A DNA stretch of 64,000 nucleotides. Source: Chrysomallon squamiferum (Eukaryota; Mollusca; Gastropoda; Neomphalida; Peltospiridae). The notes below the pieces were generated by a model. The model saw only the letters and a list, made by a program, of their open reading frames with translations, ran no database searches and was not told where the DNA came from. The position numbers and the translations under genes were made by a program. Of the stretch, positions 40,301-64,000 are shown piece after piece (position 1 is the first letter of the stretch; every line of letters begins with the position of its first letter). The DNA lies in contig CM022665.1 of assembly GCA_012295275.1 (NCBI GenBank), forward strand, positions 35,159,522 to 35,223,521. The letters are read 5' to 3'.

Positions 40301-42490
40301 CTTCTTACATTTTGTTCATACACAATAGATAAAGTTTTCTTTATTTTGCAATGTTGAAAAACACATTCATTACAGTGTTATAGGTGCAGGAAAATAAAGT
40401 AACAGTTAATCAGTTTATTTGGTTGACTGACCAAAAAAGTTGTTTTGTTAATTGAATTACTGACTATTTAACTGATCTAGTAACCTCTTGAAATGTTTCA
40501 TTTTTTATTTATTTTTTTACCAGTACTTGTCATTTATTTGTTATGATGATGTAATTGAAACTAAACTGGTTCAGCAAGACTTATTACAGACATATTAGTG
40601 GAGGAAATTAAATTCTTTAACTTACGTAAAAAAAAAGTAAATAATAATAACAGAAAACTGATATGATTTTCTACATTATATATATAATATTACCAATATA
40701 TTGTTGTTTTTATTTATTGTATATTTGTATTTTTATCCACACATGATTTATAACAGAAATCTGGACAGTTTTACAATAATTATATGATTTGCTCTACAGA
40801 TCTTGCTAGGATGTTTTGAAAACAAATTTGCAGAGATTTTTGTTATTTTTTCAAAACTGAACTTAATTTATAATAATTTTATATTTTCTGGTTTTTCAAG
40901 GACTGATATTCAAATATTTTCTAAACAGATATAATTAGCTCATACTGAAATGGTTGATTCCATTTTTGTTATGTTTTTTAAGAAGCAAAATGTATTTATC
41001 ATAATTTTATATTTTTTGTTTGCTGAGCATTTTGTTATTTATGATTGTTTTTAGGATTTGTCCTACAAGGACAGACACTGGCATGAGTTTTGTTTCAAGT
41101 GTTGCAACTGTCAGAAGTCTCTGGTAGACCAGCCTTTCGCACCCAAGGACAACAGCATCTACTGTGCTGAGTGTCATGATGAGAAATTTGCTGCCAGATG
41201 TGATGGTTGTCAGCAACCATTTCGAGGAGGTAGTGCTTTCTTTGTCAACATTTAATTTGAGGATGTAATTTGATCTTTGTTTCTTTATTTTCCAAATAGA
41301 TATTTTCTTTTTGTTTTGTTTTTTTGTCATGTGAAAGTTTCTCATTATTTTTAAGAATAATCTGTCCATTTTTATTTCAAATATTTCATTTTGTTGTTGT
41401 AATTTGATGCTTTCTGTTAATATTTATCTGTCTCTCCAAAGATTGTCAAAAATACAGAACAAATAAAATACAGTAAAATTTCAGAATGATAATGTGATGT
41501 AAAAATTAATTACTGTTATTGCTTTTATATTATTTATTTTATGGCCCAGGAATGAAGAAATTTGAATACAAGGGTAAGCAATGGCATGAAGAGTGCTTCA
41601 CATGTGGTGACTGCAACAAGCCCATAGGTAACATGAGCTTCATCCCACGGGAAGACCGTGTCATCTGTGTGCCATGCTATGAAGCAAACTATGCCCAGCG
41701 TTGCCAGAAATGCAGTCAGGTAAATATTAATGATAACAATAATGACGCCAATTAAAATCAGGATAATGGTTGTTGTGATTTTGATAACAGTGATGATAAT
41801 GATAACAATGATAATAATTATTATGATGGTGGTGATGAACATAACAAAAACAAGGATCATGATAATTATGGTGGTGGTGGTGATAATAATGACAATAATG
41901 ATAGTAACAATAACAATGTTGTTAATGGTATTTTTTAAAAGGTAATCAATAAAGGAGGCATTGCTTACAAGAGCCTGCCATGGCACAAGGAATGCTTCAC
42001 TTGTACAAACTGTAACAAAATGCTTGCTGGAGAGAAGTTCACCTCTCGTGAGGAGAAACCTTACTGTGGAGACTGCTATGGTGAACTGTTTGCAAAGAAA
42101 TGCTGCCGATGTACGAAGCCAATTACGGGTAATATAAAATGAGTTTCACATTCATTAAAAATTATCTTTGGTAGTTTTATGTAATGCCTGAAGATACTTC
42201 ACATTATTATATAGCTAATCACAACTTGTTTTTACTATTTTTTAAATGTGAATTCATGTATGATTGCAAAATGTTTCTTTCTCAAAATCTGAATGTCATG
42301 TTAGTAACCTAGTTAAATATTCATTTCTCTGTTGACAATATCAAAAATACAATATCATTTTATACTGTTTTGAAAAAGTATTACTTAAAAATAAATTTTA
42401 AAAAAAGTTACATTCCGAGTATTTTACTATAAAGTTAGAAAAGACATAACAAACAAACAAACAAACAAACAAACAAACAAACAAACTAAC

Positions 42491-42538
<48 letters not shown>

Positions 42539-42792
42539 AATAATAATAATAATAATAATAAAATTAAATAAATAAAAAATAATTAAAAGAAGAAACAAAT
42601 GACCAAAGCCTTATAAAAAATTTCATCCAATTTTTTTTAACAGGGATTGGTGGAACCAAGTTCATCTCATTTGAAGACCGTCACTGGCACAGTGAGTGTT
42701 TCGTCTGTTATAAATGCAATGCATCAATGGTAGGACGAGGCTTCCTCATGAATTCCGATGACATCGTATGTCCTGACTGCGGCCGCAGCTAG
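5184..42792 (+). CDS. Lmpt: Limpet / LIMPETin-type PET plus six-LIM protein (nine visible exons)
   Basis: A protein-interaction scaffold of the testin/FHL family, expected at actin-rich or sarcomeric adhesion structures and in the nucleus. Nine exons (5184-5272, 6690-6870, 7652-7885, 9105-9320, 31412-31612, 41055-41229, 41550-41719, 41942-42128, 42644-42792) join in frame to 533 residues plus stop. Domains in visible-residue numbers: Cys-rich testin-like N-terminus (13-45), PET (about 78-165), and six zinc-binding LIM domains starting at 170, 235, 295, 356, 417 and 476. PET with six LIMs is the Limpet architecture; testin has three and FHL four and a half. The protein stops three residues after the last LIM Cys. 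The initiator Met is not certain. Nematode lim-9 is the related gene known to make isoforms with and without PET. DHX33 converges from the other strand. Confidence 0.92.
5273..6689 (+). other. Limpet intron (1.4 kb)
   Basis: AT-rich intron with GTGAGT donor and TTGTTTCAG acceptor. Around 6180-6330 it is less AT-rich and repeat-like; nothing coding was recognised. Confidence 0.8.
6690..6870 (+). CDS. Lmpt: Limpet exon b: Cys-rich region end and start of PET
   Basis: The first base completes the Arg codon split with the previous exon; then STCANCKCPREMHD matches the CRNCKCGQEEHDV block of testin. The exon ends GYTWVPPGLSHEK, the conserved aromatic-PP start of PET, followed by GTGAGA in phase 0. 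Read-through into the intron meets a stop at 7066-7068, so splicing is required. Confidence 0.92.
6871..7651 (+). other. Limpet intron (0.8 kb)
   Basis: AT-rich with T-rich tracts near 7380 and 7518-7560; acceptor TTGTTTCAG at the 3' end. No other feature seen. Confidence 0.8.
7652..7885 (+). CDS. Lmpt: Limpet exon c: PET domain core
   Basis: Encodes 78 residues, starting IEEYMDQLPNHKVPKIGSPG and containing YQLPKQDL. This matches the YMQMLPKE...GAQYRKKQLAKQLPAHD core of testin PET. The acidic C-terminal linker leads to LIM1. The 3' end was placed after ACA at 7885 with donor GTTGAG, because that keeps phase 0 and joins directly to the LIM1 exon. The donor is weaker than its neighbours, so the end is slightly less certain. 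Confidence 0.88.
7886..9104 (+). other. Limpet intron (1.2 kb) ending in compound ATT/ACT microsatellite
   Basis: AT-rich intron. Its last 140 bases are a long ATT run followed by ACT triplets (8966-9074) and then a short acceptor region (ATTATATTTCAG). Confidence 0.85.
8966..9074. repeat. Compound (ATT)n-(ACT)n microsatellite
   Basis: An ATT tract (about 8966-9045, one early interruption) passes directly into about nine ACT triplets. It ends 31 bases before the LIM1 exon, so length variation would change the polypyrimidine and branch-point region. Confidence 0.9.
9105..9320 (+). CDS. Lmpt: Limpet exon d: LIM1 and first zinc pair of LIM2
   Basis: Encodes 72 residues. LIM1 ligands are CYNC, then WHPACFVCEIC, then YCERH with a terminal His, as in testin LIM1. 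The segment CHELLVD of testin reads CDELLVD here. The exon ends with CPSCDE, the first two zinc ligands of LIM2, in phase 0 (GAG|GTATGT). LIM2 is therefore split by a 22-kb intron after its first CxxC pair. Confidence 0.95.
9311..9677. repeat. Degenerate tandem array, about 63-bp period, starting in the LIM1 exon end
   Basis: Six diverged units. The marker TAATAAA or TAAATAAA ends at about 9360, 9420, 9484, 9545, 9608 and 9674 (spacings of 60 to 66). The splice-donor marker TGTGACGAG|GT of the exon recurs as TGTGATGAG|GT (ending 9378) and TGTGATGAG|AT (9444), then decays. The array therefore copies the exon 3' edge and its donor. Most units carry an AATAAA hexamer. Confidence 0.75.
9355..9360 (+). 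promoter_or_regulatory. Candidate intronic poly(A) signal after LIM1
   Basis: Read-through of the LIM1 donor adds VCVVTALNSNN and stops at TAA 9354-9356, overlapping AATAAA at 9355-9360. Similar hexamers recur downstream in the array. This could terminate a short PET-LIM1 transcript, but AATAAA is common in AT-rich DNA. Confidence 0.25.
10443..10600. repeat. Degenerate minisatellite, about 27-bp period
   Basis: Units beginning GCATAAATCC, GCAATAAATTCT, GATATAAACTCT, GCAATAAATTC and GCATAATAAACTC start at 10443, 10494, 10522, 10549 and 10577, with one further weak unit near 10471. Alternate units end CTGTTTG or CATATCT, suggesting a 54-bp higher-order repeat. Confidence 0.65.
10982..11004. 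repeat. Poly(A) tract
   Basis: Uninterrupted A run directly followed by a T run. No SINE or LINE body was recognised next to it. Confidence 0.9.
11099..11132. repeat. (ATT)n microsatellite
   Basis: About eleven triplets within a wider T-rich region that extends to about 11340. Confidence 0.9.
13165..13270 (+). repeat. tRNA-derived SINE-like fragment
   Basis: TAGCACAGTGG at 13182-13192 fits the RNA polymerase III A box, and GGTTCAGTTTA at 13224-13234 is a degenerate B box at tRNA-like spacing. The piece is not a functional tRNA: the acceptor stem is not closed. A SINE head is the best reading; the body and 3' tail are unclear. Confidence 0.5.
16980..17036 (-). repeat. tRNA-derived SINE-like fragment, reverse strand
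   Basis: Read on the minus strand, a near A box (TAGTTAAGTCA) precedes a good B box (GGATCAAATCC, plus-strand 16980-16990). The surrounding stems do not fold as a real tRNA. Confidence 0.45.
17153..17450. repeat. Diverged tandem duplication, about 151 bp per unit
   Basis: GAGATAAACAT recurs at 17158 and 17309, and CAGTAGCTTTA at 17275 and 17427, both offset by 151 to 152 bp. The internal order of motifs (TTATCATA, GTTTTCA, TCACAGTC, TATAAAACA) is preserved in both copies. Confidence 0.75.
18873..18916. repeat. (TG)n-(CG)n microsatellite
   Basis: About 16 TG units followed by GCGCGCG and TGCGTGC. Alternating purine-pyrimidine sequence could adopt Z-DNA. Confidence 0.9.
19300..19697 (+). promoter_or_regulatory. 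Candidate internal promoter and 5' UTR of Limpet short form
   Basis: This segment is clearly less AT-rich than the surrounding intron and lies directly upstream of the candidate coding first exon. A TATA-like GGATTATAATTATAAC occurs at about 19476. A T tract at 19620-19632 could instead be an acceptor region for a spliced 5' UTR exon. The promoter role is inferred from position and composition only. Confidence 0.35.
19698..19757 (+). CDS. Lmpt: Candidate alternative first exon of an FHL-like Limpet isoform
   Basis: A 20-codon open exon beginning ATGG in a good initiation context (A at -3, G at +4) and ending GAG|GTAATT, phase 0. It encodes a short acidic peptide starting MEVTEEPQGLV and ending EAGDDE. 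The next Limpet exon (31412) also starts in phase 0, so splicing gives a 313-residue protein: this leader, the second zinc finger of LIM2, then LIM3 to LIM6. That half-LIM plus four-LIM layout is the FHL layout. Support is the start context, donor, phase match, acidic composition and locally raised GC; there is no transcript evidence. Confidence 0.55.
21496..21582. repeat. 49-bp tandem duplication
   Basis: A block of about 34 bp beginning CATTTATTTAAACTTA recurs at 21496 and 21545 with one mismatch, flanked by T and G runs. It is much less diverged than the other arrays and so younger. Confidence 0.8.
22929..22954. repeat. Poly(A) tract
   Basis: Long A run in AT-rich intron sequence; no element body recognised upstream. 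Confidence 0.85.
23624..23649. repeat. (AT)n microsatellite
   Basis: About 13 AT dinucleotides, seen directly. Confidence 0.9.
26750..27620. mobile_element. Pogo/Tigger-like DNA transposon, non-autonomous, TA target duplication
   Basis: Termini CCGTATATAC (26750-26759) and GTATATACGG (27611-27620) are inverted copies, each flanked by TA (26748-26749 and 27621-27622), the Tc1/mariner-superfamily target. Subterminal GTCGACTTATA and related blocks recur near both ends (about 26811, 27525 and 27582). The interior is richer in CG dinucleotides than the intron around it. A truncated transposase start lies inside on the minus strand, which supports the pogo assignment. The element is 871 bp, too short for an intact transposase. 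Confidence 0.75.
27143..27253 (-). pseudogene. Truncated pogo-like transposase N-terminus
   Basis: An ORF of 36 codons starting MPGKRNKYTAQFKLAVIRFA and ending LQLHK before TGA. The MPGKR...YTAxFKLxVIxxAE pattern is the start of the CENP-B-type helix-turn-helix of pogo/Tigger transposases. The DDE catalytic domain is missing, so the element would need a helper elsewhere. Confidence 0.65.
28303..28339. repeat. (ATT)n microsatellite
   Basis: About twelve triplets, seen directly. Confidence 0.9.
31412..31612 (+). CDS. Lmpt: Limpet exon e: second half of LIM2 and start of LIM3
   Basis: Encodes 67 residues beginning LIFSGEYTKAMDQNYH, matching DELIFSNEYTQAENQNWH of testin once joined to CPSCDE. 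The LIM2 ligands are H-x2-H (HKDH) and C-x2-C (CHNC), then CIPC. CEEC opens LIM3. Starts after TATTTCAG and ends AAG|GTAAGC, both phase 0. It is the shared acceptor exon for the long form and the candidate FHL-like form. Confidence 0.95.
32082..32365. repeat. Degenerate repeats around a TTTCCARTATGG / TTAAATAATATG core
   Basis: TTTCCAACATGG, TTTCCAGTATGA and TTTCCAATATGG occur at about 32085, 32126 and 32296. The latter two are followed by the same TTAAATAATATGTAATTAT block. A middle copy near 32250 keeps only that second block. Period is irregular. Confidence 0.5.
32400..33770. repeat. Less AT-rich block, probably transposon-derived, unclassified
   Basis: Composition changes sharply from the flanking intron. 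It has no long open frame, no convincing transposase or reverse transcriptase motif, and no terminal repeats I could define. A 59-bp internal duplication (GGTTCCTTGAT at 33636 and 33695) lies near its 3' end. Confidence 0.35.
35137..35154. repeat. (GA)n microsatellite
   Basis: About nine GA units, seen directly, preceded by a TG-rich stretch. Confidence 0.85.
35706..35742. repeat. (CA)n microsatellite
   Basis: Imperfect CA run with single G interruptions. Confidence 0.85.
36043..36430. repeat. Dispersed repeat copy 1
   Basis: Shares the 25-bp identity beginning TATCAGAATAATTCTGAGCA (36047-36071) with 39783-39807. An AAGAATGTTT block and a CAGCCAGTTAT block follow in the same order in both places. 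Element ends and class are unknown. Confidence 0.5.
39244..39355. repeat. Strong inverted repeat, 25-bp arms with one mismatch
   Basis: Left arm 39244-39268 and right arm 39331-39355 are inverted copies with 24 of 25 bases matching (left arm begins GTCTTAAGACATCAGC). The loop is 62 nt. Within the Limpet intron RNA it would form a long near-perfect stem. It may be a foldback transposon remnant. Confidence 0.8.
39780..39970. repeat. Dispersed repeat copy 2
   Basis: Second copy of the element described at 36043-36430, same orientation, shorter and with internal length differences. Confidence 0.5.
41055..41229 (+). CDS. Lmpt: Limpet exon f: LIM3 body and start of LIM4
   Basis: Encodes DLSYKDRHWHEFCFKCCNC, then CAEC closing LIM3, then CDGC opening LIM4. 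The WHxxCFxC pattern is typical of FHL/Limpet LIM domains. The acceptor is TTTTTAG; the end is GGAG|GTAGTG, leaving one base of a Gly codon (phase 1). Confidence 0.95.
41230..41549 (+). other. Limpet intron (320 bp)
   Basis: Short AT-rich intron, acceptor TATGGCCCAG. Nothing else seen. Confidence 0.9.
41550..41719 (+). CDS. Lmpt: Limpet exon g: LIM4 body and start of LIM5
   Basis: The first two bases complete the split Gly codon. It then encodes MKKFEYKGKQWHEECFTCGDC, a KPIG...SFIPRE segment very typical of FHL-type LIM domains, CVPC closing LIM4 and CQKC opening LIM5. Ends CAG|GTAAAT, phase 0. Confidence 0.95.
41720..41941 (+). other. 222-bp Limpet intron made almost entirely of GAT/AAT-type repeats
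   Basis: Imperfect GAT, AAT, GGT and AAC triplets run from about 41728 to 41930. The acceptor is TATTTTTTAAAAG, with only a six-base T tract and no canonical CAG. Retention adds a stop at 41753-41755. Confidence 0.85.
41942..42128 (+). CDS. Lmpt: Limpet exon h: LIM5 body and start of LIM6
   Basis: Encodes VINKGGIAYKSLPWHKECF, TCTNC, CGDC closing LIM5 and CCRC opening LIM6. GGIAY...PWH...CF matches the third full LIM of FHL proteins. Ends ACGG|GTAATA, phase 1. The start could shift only with loss of the conserved Val-Ile, so the unusual AAAAG acceptor is preferred. Confidence 0.93.
42129..42643 (+). other. Limpet last intron (515 bp)
   Basis: AT-rich; contains the compound tetranucleotide array 42448-42562. 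Acceptor TTTTTTTTAACAG. Confidence 0.9.
42448..42562. repeat. Compound microsatellite (ACAA)n-(ACTA)n-(AAT)n
   Basis: Three motif phases follow one another: ACAA tetramers, then ACTA tetramers, then AAT trimers, with a mixed border unit (AACAAACTAAC). It ends about 80 bases before the last exon. Confidence 0.92.
42644..42792 (+). CDS. Lmpt: Limpet exon i: LIM6 body and stop
   Basis: Encodes IGGTKFISFEDRHWHSECF, VCYKC, and CPDC followed by GRS and TAG at 42790-42792. The protein ends just after the last zinc ligand, as in FHL proteins (CPDCAKKL in vertebrate FHL1). Confidence 0.95.
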
Positions 42793-45700
42793 ACATAACA
42801 CACAGCAGTCAGTGCTAAGGCATAATTAGATGTTAGATAGGTAGTCATTTTACTGAAGGGGCTTTTGTGTGCATGGCAAACAGGAGTGCCTATAGAACTG
42901 TTGGCCATTAGCTGTTTGGTCAGTGTGCGAGATTTTATAGTTTTAACTAGTTGTCAAAGATTGGGAAGTTTTGGAGTTAAAAACAATATATTAAAATAAT
43001 AATAATAAAAATTTTAGTTTTTACTTCATGCTTATATAACCATAAAAATATTACTGTTTTTCTGTGTACTGTTAAAGATTTTCTTTTTTCTTTTTCTTGA
43101 AAAGAGATAATCATAAAAGTGTACAGTATGAAAATAATAATGTTCCTGTTTTCATGTTAATAACTTTATTTTTTCAAAATTCTAAATACTTTATAAAATC
43201 TTTGTATAACACAATATATAATAATTATAGGCATTTATATAAATCTGCTTTTAATGTTATTAATTTTTATTTGGCACTTGATAAATGGTAAATGCTTGGC
43301 ATCAGTTATTTTTGCAATTCTTCTTCTTGCATCTTAGAACTTGCAAAATTTCTGAGAATGAAGACAGTGGCATAATTAGCATAAATAATGTTTACCAAAA
43401 ATCTTTTAACCACTACTGATAAATTAAAAATATCTACTTTGTACAAAGTACTTAGATAAATATAAAGTTTATTTAATGCTTTCCTATTGCATATTAGTTA
43501 TTTGAACATGACTTACAATGGTGCTATGTTGTTATTTATCTTTTCAATATAATGCTGTCTTTAATACAAACAAATTTCAAAGAAAATCTTTAAAAAATAC
43601 TTTATGTTTATAGATGTTCTTTTTGCTTGTTACTTTCCAAAATGTTACTGGAACAATTTAGTTTTTCTTACTGTTCTTTAACTGTTATAGTGTACCTCTG
43701 TTGGTATAAAGCAATATTATGAAAACAATGCAAAGCAGCAACCCATGTCATACTTTATTATTATCAGAGGTTTGATGTCTGAACATATTTAAAACAACCA
43801 CTCTGAAGTGAATTTAAAATCTTTAAATTTTTATTCACAGCACCAGAGGTATACTTTAAATAAAACTACTGCAATGATTTGTTATTTTGTATCTGCATTC
43901 ATATTTTGGATGGTGCATTTTTATCATGTGTTTAGTAACTTTTAGTTGTTTATGTATCAGATCTTTCAATACAAAATATTGTGTTCATTTTAGAAATCAA
44001 TGATAAATGTTTTAAACATATGTATTTTTTATTTTGTTTTTAAACTTCAGTTTTTCAGACTCTGACTGCAGTCTTTCATTTCTTGAATCAAAACCATGAT
44101 CAAAATTGAAGTCTGTTTCATTATAGTCACACAGGTTAACTGTTGTTAAATATCTGGTTTTAATTAGTAACCAAACATTCTAAAATAAATAATAAAGGCT
44201 TTTATTAAGTAGACTTTGGTATAGAATTTTGATCAGTAAATGTATTCATTGGGTGATTACTGTACATTGCAATATACAACACATTTAAAGAAGAATTATT
44301 CTTTAGCTTTTAATACATGTATCAGCTATATTAATTTGCAATACTACTATTTTCAGTGGGGTGTTCAGTATATTAATATATATTTCTCAACAGATTATAT
44401 ATCATTATAATAAGATTTAATTTTAATATCTGGTGTAACAATAATATTTATTGTTTGAAAAATTCTGTAACAGAAGTTTACCCTAATTGATTGAGATAAA
44501 AAAAAAAAAAAAAAAAAAAAACAAACAAACAACAAAAAAAAATGCATCTATTTTATAGTGTCTTCCAGTTTTGTGGAGGAAACTGTATTTAATGCTTAAA
44601 TGTTCTTAATGGATTGTTCTGTTTTGCTTTTGTTGTTGTATTATGAGTCAACACCCAATGGCATTGAGAGAATATGCAGTCACATTTGCTGGTTTTAAAG
44701 CCAGTTTAAAATATGTGATAATGTAGACATATGGTGTTTATTAGACTAAAGAAATTTTATTTAGAAATAAAACTTGGTTTTCAGACACTTGTTTATTGTT
44801 TTATACTACTGATACCAAATCAAGGTATAATTATGCAGAATGAAATGTCTTTGTGGTGAACCTTCTAACACTCTAATTTATTATTTCAAATACTAGTAAT
44901 TAATTACAGGCAACAGCAAAAAAACATAATAAATAATAATTATTATTAAAAGAAAATAAATGAAAAGATGATAAGACTACAACAAAATTATCATTGTATT
45001 ATTATATTTCTGTGAAGGAAAGACTACACTGTAAACCTGCCAAACTATTTTGTGCAGTCTGATGGTTTTTGTCTTACCATTATTTCGCTTTTCCTGCCTA
45101 GGCCAAATCTTGCAAGATAATTTTTAAAATGCAAGAACAACATCTATATGTATCTATCTCTCTGTATGTGTGTGTAGTTGCATTTTCAAAACGATATATA
45201 TATATATATAATAATGATAGCAATAAAACAAATAAACAAAGAGTAATGGAAAACATCTGTAATGCCACAACATAATCCTTTTTACATGTACAAGAAAAAA
45301 TAAACTTTTTTTTCCATTGAAAGGAAAGAATATCTTTATGACAAGTGAATTATGAGCATACTAAGATATTTTTCCTTCCACTGATACATTTTAGTCAGTC
45401 ATCTGTCTGTCCACATGTGTTGTGTTCAGAACATTTTTTTTACTGATTAATGTTTTTTTTTGCTGTTCATCTGTGATTATTTTAACACCAATAAATGTAT
45501 TGGGCTTTTTCAATTTATTTTAATACATTTTTATTTTTTGTTTATTTATTTTTTTAACAAAGACAGTGTTTTCTGATTCTCTCCCCACCCCATTAATTTA
45601 ATAGAAATGATAACATGATAATGTATTCATTTCATACCATTATGATATACTGTATACATTATTGCACATCACAGAATCAAAAAGATAAAGAACTGCAGTT

Positions 45701-45857
45701 TTGTCTTCCATATTATTAACTATCACTGAGATAAAAGGCACTTACGCAGTTTTTTAATATCATGATAACACTAAAACAATAGTAGTAGTACACTGATAAA
45801 GTGTCAATTCTGATGATAGCATTCTTAAAATATTTCCATTAGGTATGTGTTGCTTTG
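42793..45857. other. Convergent 3' UTR / intergenic region between Limpet and DHX33
   Basis: About 3.07 kb separates the two stop codons. AATAAA hexamers on the plus strand at 43859, 44184, 44191 and 44766 are candidate Limpet poly(A) signals; the adjacent pair at 44184-44196 is the most attractive. On the minus strand several TTTATT sites (plus-strand view) at 45514-45546 could end DHX33. A poly(A) tract lies at about 44501-44522. No coding sequence was recognised. Confidence 0.6.
44184..44196 (+). terminator. Candidate Limpet poly(A) signal pair
   Basis: Two AATAAA hexamers (44184-44189 and 44191-44196) about 1.4 kb after the Limpet stop, with T/G-rich sequence within 60 bases downstream. 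Assignment is tentative in AT-rich DNA. Confidence 0.3.
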
Positions 45858-63874
<18,017 letters not shown>

Positions 63875-64000
63875 CTAAAACAAATATTAACAATATCAAA
63901 TTTATTTTCCAGAAATAAAATGGACAAGGTAAACTGTTAATAACAAATGATTATTCAGTTATAACATCTGAAATAAAAAATTATCTGCATATCTTTTTAA
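63875..64000 (-). other. DHX33 intron, truncated by window end
   Basis: AT-rich; only the acceptor side of the intron is present. Confidence 0.8.

Larger units (their letters stand above)
31613..41054 (+). other. 9.4-kb Limpet intron inside LIM3
   Basis: Mostly AT-rich. A less AT-rich block at about 32400-33770, a dispersed repeat pair and a strong hairpin are listed separately. Short CA, GA and TA runs occur near 35137-35154 and 35690-35742. No further exon was recognised. Confidence 0.85.

Noticed and set aside
41534-41986. 150-codon minus-strand ORF
   Set aside because: It is the antisense of the LIM4 exon plus a GAT/AAT repeat intron; low-complexity Ile/Thr/Val content.

Overview
This is a eukaryotic nuclear window: very AT-rich, intron-dominated and full of microsatellites, degenerate minisatellites and old DNA-transposon debris. 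No prokaryotic features are visible. Gene content, long AT-rich introns, mariner and pogo-type remnants and tRNA-derived SINE-like pieces fit a lophotrochozoan, probably a mollusc and perhaps a cephalopod. That placement is inference.

Two genes converge tail to tail. On the plus strand (5184-42792) nine splice-consistent exons encode a PET plus six-LIM protein, the invertebrate Limpet/LIMPETin family, which combines a testin-like front with an FHL-like back. All nine exons join in frame and give 533 visible residues; the true N-terminus lies upstream of the first recognised exon. A 22-kb intron separates the PET-LIM1 half from LIM2-LIM6. It holds a candidate internal first exon (19698-19757) whose phase matches the LIM2 exon and which would yield a half-LIM plus four-LIM protein, the exact architecture of FHL proteins.

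On the minus strand (63874 down to 45858) seventeen exons encode 580 residues of a DEAH-box RNA helicase best matching DHX33, from motif Ia to the stop codon. Its Walker A exon and N-terminus lie beyond position 64000. One of its introns uses a GC donor.

The rest is intron, 3' UTR or intergenic DNA. Position 1-706 is a decayed mariner transposase. A pogo/Tigger-like element with TA target duplication and a truncated transposase start sits at 26750-27620. Several diverged tandem arrays with periods of 27 to about 160 bp occur. Two of them begin inside exons and copy a splice site: the LIM1 donor in Limpet and an acceptor in DHX33. These and the internal FHL-like first exon are the most interesting observations.

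Exon boundaries come from reading frame, GT/GC-AG signals, phase continuity and family conservation recalled from memory; no database search or transcript evidence was available.
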